In this document: piece by piece, positions 20,737-23,432 of the stretch
Numbering within the stretch: position 1 is the stretch's first letter
Layout of the letters: each line of letters begins with the position of its first letter
NCBI GenBank assembly: GCA_036555105.1
Contig: DATBMA010000117.1
Location: 1 to 23,432 of the forward strand
DNA length: 23,432 bases
Direction of reading: 5' to 3'
Source of the DNA: DATBMA01 sp036555105
GTDB lineage: Bacteria > Actinomycetota > Acidimicrobiia > Spongiisociales > ZC4RG35
The notes under the pieces: model-generated
Told to the model about the DNA's origin: nothing
Database searches by the model: none
The model's input: only the letters and a program-made list of their open reading frames with translations
Translations under genes and position numbers: made by a program

Positions 20737-22173
20737 GTGGCGATCAAGAGCGGGCGAAGCTTCGACAAAGGCTCAGGGCCGTTGCTGGCGGTGCCGTTGC
20801 TGACCGGGCTGACACCGGGCCCGGGGGCGGCCTGGGCGATGTCGGCGCTGCGCCCTTGGCTGGACGACCATCTCCGGGCTCTCAAATTCGAAGGCAAGTC
20901 CGGCCAGACGGCATTGGTCCCCACGGCCGGTGCTCTGTCTTACAAGGCGGTCCTATTCGTCGGGCTGGGGGAGGAGGCCGATCTCGAAGTGATCAGGTCT
21001 GCTTCCGCTGCCATGAGGCGCGCCCTCCCCAAGGTCGATCGGGTCGCCACCACTCTTCATCTGGTCGATGTCGAGGGAGCCGCCGGGGCAGTGGTGGAGG
21101 GGTTCCGGCTGGCCGGGTACCGGTTCGACCGGCACCGAAGTGAGGTGGCGGGTGGCGAGCCCGACCTCATCCTTTGCACTCCGGTGGCCAAGCCGGAGGT
21201 AGAGCGGGCCCAGGTGGTGGCCGACGCCGTGGGGCTGGCTCGCGATTGGGGGAATGAGCCGGCCGGTGGCAAAGGCCCAGCCGACCTGGCTGGAGCGATG
21301 GGGGAGGCAGCTGCATCCGCCGGCCTTGGATTCGAGGTATGGGAGTCCGAGCGGCTCCGCCGGGAGGGAATGGAAGCGATCCTCGGAGTCGGGGCCGGCT
21401 CTTACCGTCCTCCCTGCCTGTTCCGGGCCGAGTATTCGCCCCCGGAGCCTTTGGGCCATGTCGTGCTGGTGGGAAAGGGAATCGTGTTCGACTCGGGCGG
21501 GCTCTCGATCAAGCCGGCAGTCGACATGGAGACGATGAAGACCGACATGTGCGGGGCGGCGGCAGTGGTGGCCGCATCCATTGCCTGTGCCCGCCTCCAA
21601 TTGCCGGTAAAGGTGACGGCACTGGCGCCCTTGGCCGAGAACCTGCCTGGGGGAGGTGCGTTGAAGCCGGGCGACGTGGTCAAGGCCCGCAACGGCAAGA
21701 CGATCGAAGTGCTCAACACCGATGCCGAAGGCCGATTGGTTCTGGCCGACGCCCTTTCCTTCGCCATCGAGGCCGAACCCGACCTTGTAGTCGATGTCGC
21801 CACCCTCACCGGCGCTGCCAAGATCGCCCTCGGTCTCAAGATCGCCGGCCTTTTCGGGAACGATGAGTCTGCGATCTCGAGGGTGGAGTCTGCGGCGCGG
21901 GCGGCCGGCGAGCGGGTTTGGCGTATGCCGCTGCCCGCCGATCACCGCGCGGGGATCGACTCCGACATCGCAGACATGAAGAACATCGGCGGGCGGTTCG
22001 GAGGGGCGATTACTGCCGCACTCCTGCTCGAAGAGTTCGTCGGTGATACCCCGTGGGCTCACCTGGACGTGGCCGGCCCGGCCCGGGCGGAGAAGGATGA
22101 GGGATACGTCACCAAGGGGGCCACCGGCTTCGGCGTGAGGACCCTGATCGAGTTGGTGAGCGGCTGGGAGTAG
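20737..22173 (+). CDS. pepA: Leucyl aminopeptidase (peptidase family M17)
   Basis: M17 aminopeptidases are two-metal enzymes that remove N-terminal residues, and in bacteria also cleave Cys-Gly. The 478-residue protein has the C-terminal catalytic domain motifs VLVGKGIVFDSGGLSIKP (metal/catalytic Lys247 and Asp252), METMKTDMCGAAAVV, the signature NTDAEGRLVLADAL (327-340, metal ligands Asp329 and Glu331), and VATLTGAAKIALG. The N-terminal macro-like domain is present but divergent, giving a length slightly below E. coli PepA (503). The common MGGAA is MCGAA here. I chose the GTG at 20737 because AAGGAG lies 7 bases upstream; a TTG directly before it (20734) is the alternative. It is divergent from the cysteine operon leader. 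Recycling cysteine from peptides would fit that context, but this is inference. Confidence 0.95.
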   Translation: MAIKSGRSFDKGSGPLLAVPLLTGLTPGPGAAWAMSALRPWLDDHLRALKFEGKSGQTALVPTAGALSYKAVLFVGLGEEADLEVIRSASAAMRRALPKVDRVATTLHLVDVEGAAGAVVEGFRLAGYRFDRHRSEVAGGEPDLILCTPVAKPEVERAQVVADAVGLARDWGNEPAGGKGPADLAGAMGEAAASAGLGFEVWESERLRREGMEAILGVGAGSYRPPCLFRAEYSPPEPLGHVVLVGKGIVFDSGGLSIKPAVDMETMKTDMCGAAAVVAASIACARLQLPVKVTALAPLAENLPGGGALKPGDVVKARNGKTIEVLNTDAEGRLVLADALSFAIEAEPDLVVDVATLTGAAKIALGLKIAGLFGNDESAISRVESAARAAGERVWRMPLPADHRAGIDSDIADMKNIGGRFGGAITAALLLEEFVGDTPWAHLDVAGPARAEKDEGYVTKGATGFGVRTLIELVSGWE

Positions 22174-22183
22174 CCGCTTCGGC

Positions 22184-22540
22184 CTACTTGGTGATATCGA
22201 CCACGCAGAAGCGGTTGCCCTCCGGGTCGGCCAGTATCACGTAGTCGGCATCGGGCGGCCGCTTGTCCCAGTGGACCTCGGTGGCGCCAAGGGTAAGGAG
22301 GCGCTGCACCTCCCCCGCCTGATCCTCGGTGTAGAGGTCGAGGTGGATGCGGGGCGGGACCTGCACCGTCGACCGCACTCGATCCAAGGAGAGGTTGGGC
22401 CCGCGACCATCCCGGGGTCGAAGCATGACGAAGTCTTCGGCCTCACCTTCTCGGCGCACGTAGTCGAGAGCAGCCTCCCAGAAGGCCACCTGGCGTTGCA
22501 GATCGTCGACACGGATGACGATCGAGCCGACTTCGATCAT
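22184..22540 (-). CDS. VOC-superfamily (glyoxalase/bleomycin-resistance-like) protein
   Basis: The 118-residue protein is a single VOC domain made of two beta-alpha-beta-beta-beta modules: MIEVGSIVIRVDDLQRQVAFWEAALDY, then DFVMLRPRDGRGPNLSLDRV, and RIHLDLYTEDQAGEVQRLLTLGATEV with the final DYVILADPEGNRFCVVD. The DPEGNRFCVV end and HLDLY strand are typical of the Glyoxalase_6-like actinobacterial members. Possible metal ligands are His in HLDLY and a late acidic residue, but the N-terminal ligand is not obvious. Function and substrate are unknown. The ATG at 22540 gives the standard start. The gene converges on pepA (10 bases between stops) and is divergent from the cysteine desulfurase gene (38 bases between starts). 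Confidence 0.88.
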   Translation of the reverse strand: MIEVGSIVIRVDDLQRQVAFWEAALDYVRREGEAEDFVMLRPRDGRGPNLSLDRVRSTVQVPPRIHLDLYTEDQAGEVQRLLTLGATEVHWDKRPPDADYVILADPEGNRFCVVDITK

Positions 22541-22578
22541 CGTCTTACGGTACCGGGGTGCTCATAAACTCACTCTCG

Positions 22579-23432
22579 ATGGCACACGACTCGATCTACC
22601 TCGATCACGCCGCCACCACGCCGATGCGCCCCGAGGTCTGGGAGGCGATGGCGCCGTTCGCCTCCCACAGCTTTGGAAACCCCTCCGGAATCCATGGTGT
22701 CTCCCGTCTGGCCAAGAACGCCCTGGAGGAGGCGCGGGAGCGGGCGGCGACCATTCTCGGCTGCCGGCCACTCGAGTTGGTGTTCACCGGGGGCGGCACC
22801 GAGTCGGACAACCTCGCCCTCCAAGGGGCGGCTCTCGCCGGCGGCCGCCGGGGCGGCGTCGTCACCGTTGCCACCGAGCACGAGGCAGTGCTCGAGACTG
22901 CGGAGTTCCTGGGCCGCCTCGGCTGCCAGGTGACCATCACCGGGGTGGATCGGCTCGGCCGGGTCAACCCTGAGACGATGGCGACGGCGATCACCACCGA
23001 TACCGCCGTCGTGTCGGTGATGGCCGCCAACAACGAGACCGGCACCATCCAGCCGGTGGCCGCCGTGGCTGAGGCAGCCCGCACCAGGCATTCTGAGGTC
23101 ATGGTCCATACCGACGCGGTCCAGGCCTTCATCTCAGAGGAAGTGACGGTCGACATCTTTGGTGTCGACCTGCTGACGCTGGCGGCCCACAAATTCGGCG
23201 GTCCCAAAGGGGTGGGTCTGCTCTATGTGCGGGATGGTCTTGCGCTCGAGCCACTGTTGCACGGGGGCGGCCAGGAGCTGGGTCGTCGCTCCGGGACCCA
23301 GAACGTGGCGGGTGCGGTGGGGATGGCAACGGCGATGGAGCTGGCGGCTCAGGACCGCCCGCGGTTTCGGGCCGATGTGACCGAGGCTCGCCGCCGGTTC
23401 GAAGCCAAGCTGATCGGTGTGGCGGAGCGCAC
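22579..23432 (+). CDS. Cysteine desulfurase (IscS/NifS family), 3'-truncated by the window
   Basis: Cysteine desulfurases take sulfur from L-cysteine as a persulfide for Fe-S clusters, tRNA thiolation and sulfur carriers. The frame opens at the ATG at 22579 and runs off the window end after 284 codons. It has MAHDSIYLDHAATTPMRPEV, FGNPSGIH, VFTGGGTESDNLAL, TEHEAVLE with the cofactor-stacking His101, AANNETGTIQP, VHTDAVQAF, and the PLP lysine Lys205 in AAHKFGGPKGVG, followed by GGGQELGRRSGTQN. The catalytic Cys loop lies beyond the window. No ribosome site precedes the ATG; a TAAACT 10 bases upstream may be a -10 box of a short-leader transcript. In many actinobacteria the next gene is mnmA, which would make this the tRNA 2-thiouridine desulfurase, but that cannot be checked here. 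Confidence 0.95.
   Translation, partial: MAHDSIYLDHAATTPMRPEVWEAMAPFASHSFGNPSGIHGVSRLAKNALEEARERAATILGCRPLELVFTGGGTESDNLALQGAALAGGRRGGVVTVATEHEAVLETAEFLGRLGCQVTITGVDRLGRVNPETMATAITTDTAVVSVMAANNETGTIQPVAAVAEAARTRHSEVMVHTDAVQAFISEEVTVDIFGVDLLTLAAHKFGGPKGVGLLYVRDGLALEPLLHGGGQELGRRSGTQNVAGAVGMATAMELAAQDRPRFRADVTEARRRFEAKLIGVAER

Noticed and set aside
20640..21143. Plus-strand open frame crossing the attenuator and the pepA start.
   Set aside because: It is out of frame with pepA, has no homology, and runs antisense through the leader peptide and promoter.

Overview
The window is high-GC bacterial DNA with closely packed, often overlapping genes, several GTG or TTG starts, and weak or absent Shine-Dalgarno sites at some starts. 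The gene order mfd - (PPIase) - mazG - (two genes) - eno - ftsB-like - DUF501 - ppx matches, with insertions, the Mycobacterium tuberculosis block mfd-mazG-lpqU-eno-Rv1024-Rv1025-ppx2. This points firmly to an actinobacterium (Actinomycetota). The lack of typical mycobacterial or streptomycete neighbours suggests a deep lineage such as Acidimicrobiia, but that is inference.

Layout. 2-2191: 3' part of a large NB-ARC/TPR ATPase whose N-terminus, probably a nucleotide cyclase domain, lies outside the window. 2202-3036 (minus): a DUF4242 protein and a PPOX-type flavin/F420 split-barrel protein. 3083-9987: mfd, a parvulin-type lipoprotein, a tetrapyrrole-methylase/MazG fusion, and an unusual two-domain protein with ADP-ribosyltransferase-like motifs, all overlapping or nearly so. 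10152-13785: RDD membrane protein with a polyproline head, enolase, FtsB/DivIC-like protein, DUF501 protein and an exopolyphosphatase/GppA protein, followed by tRNA-Leu(UAA). 13891-14541: a small lipoprotein gene on the minus strand, bracketed by inverted arrays of a 7-base repeat. 14542-18119: a GNAT/ADP-forming acyl-CoA synthetase fusion and an enoyl-CoA hydratase, separated by a nested inverted repeat. 18122-18556 (minus): SRPBCC protein, next to a second intergenic region with period-7 repeats. 18733-20671 (minus): a sulfur operon (cysteine synthase, TusA-like, DsrE-like). 20737-23432: leucyl aminopeptidase, VOC protein (minus), and the 5' part of a cysteine desulfurase.

The most interesting element is the leader of the sulfur operon. 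A 22-codon ORF (20671 to 20603, minus) encodes seven cysteines. It is followed by a 9-bp GC-rich hairpin with a T-rich tail (20574 to 20543), and then by the Shine-Dalgarno and ATG of the cysteine synthase gene. A segment inside the leader ORF can pair with the 5' arm of the terminator. This has the layout of a cysteine-responsive transcription attenuator controlling cysteine synthesis and sulfur-carrier genes. Other unexplained structures are the triple nested inverted repeat before the enoyl-CoA hydratase, the two heptamer-repeat regions, and the ART-like fusion protein. No CRISPR array, insertion sequence, prophage or rRNA was seen, and no stretch longer than 300 bases lacks a gene.
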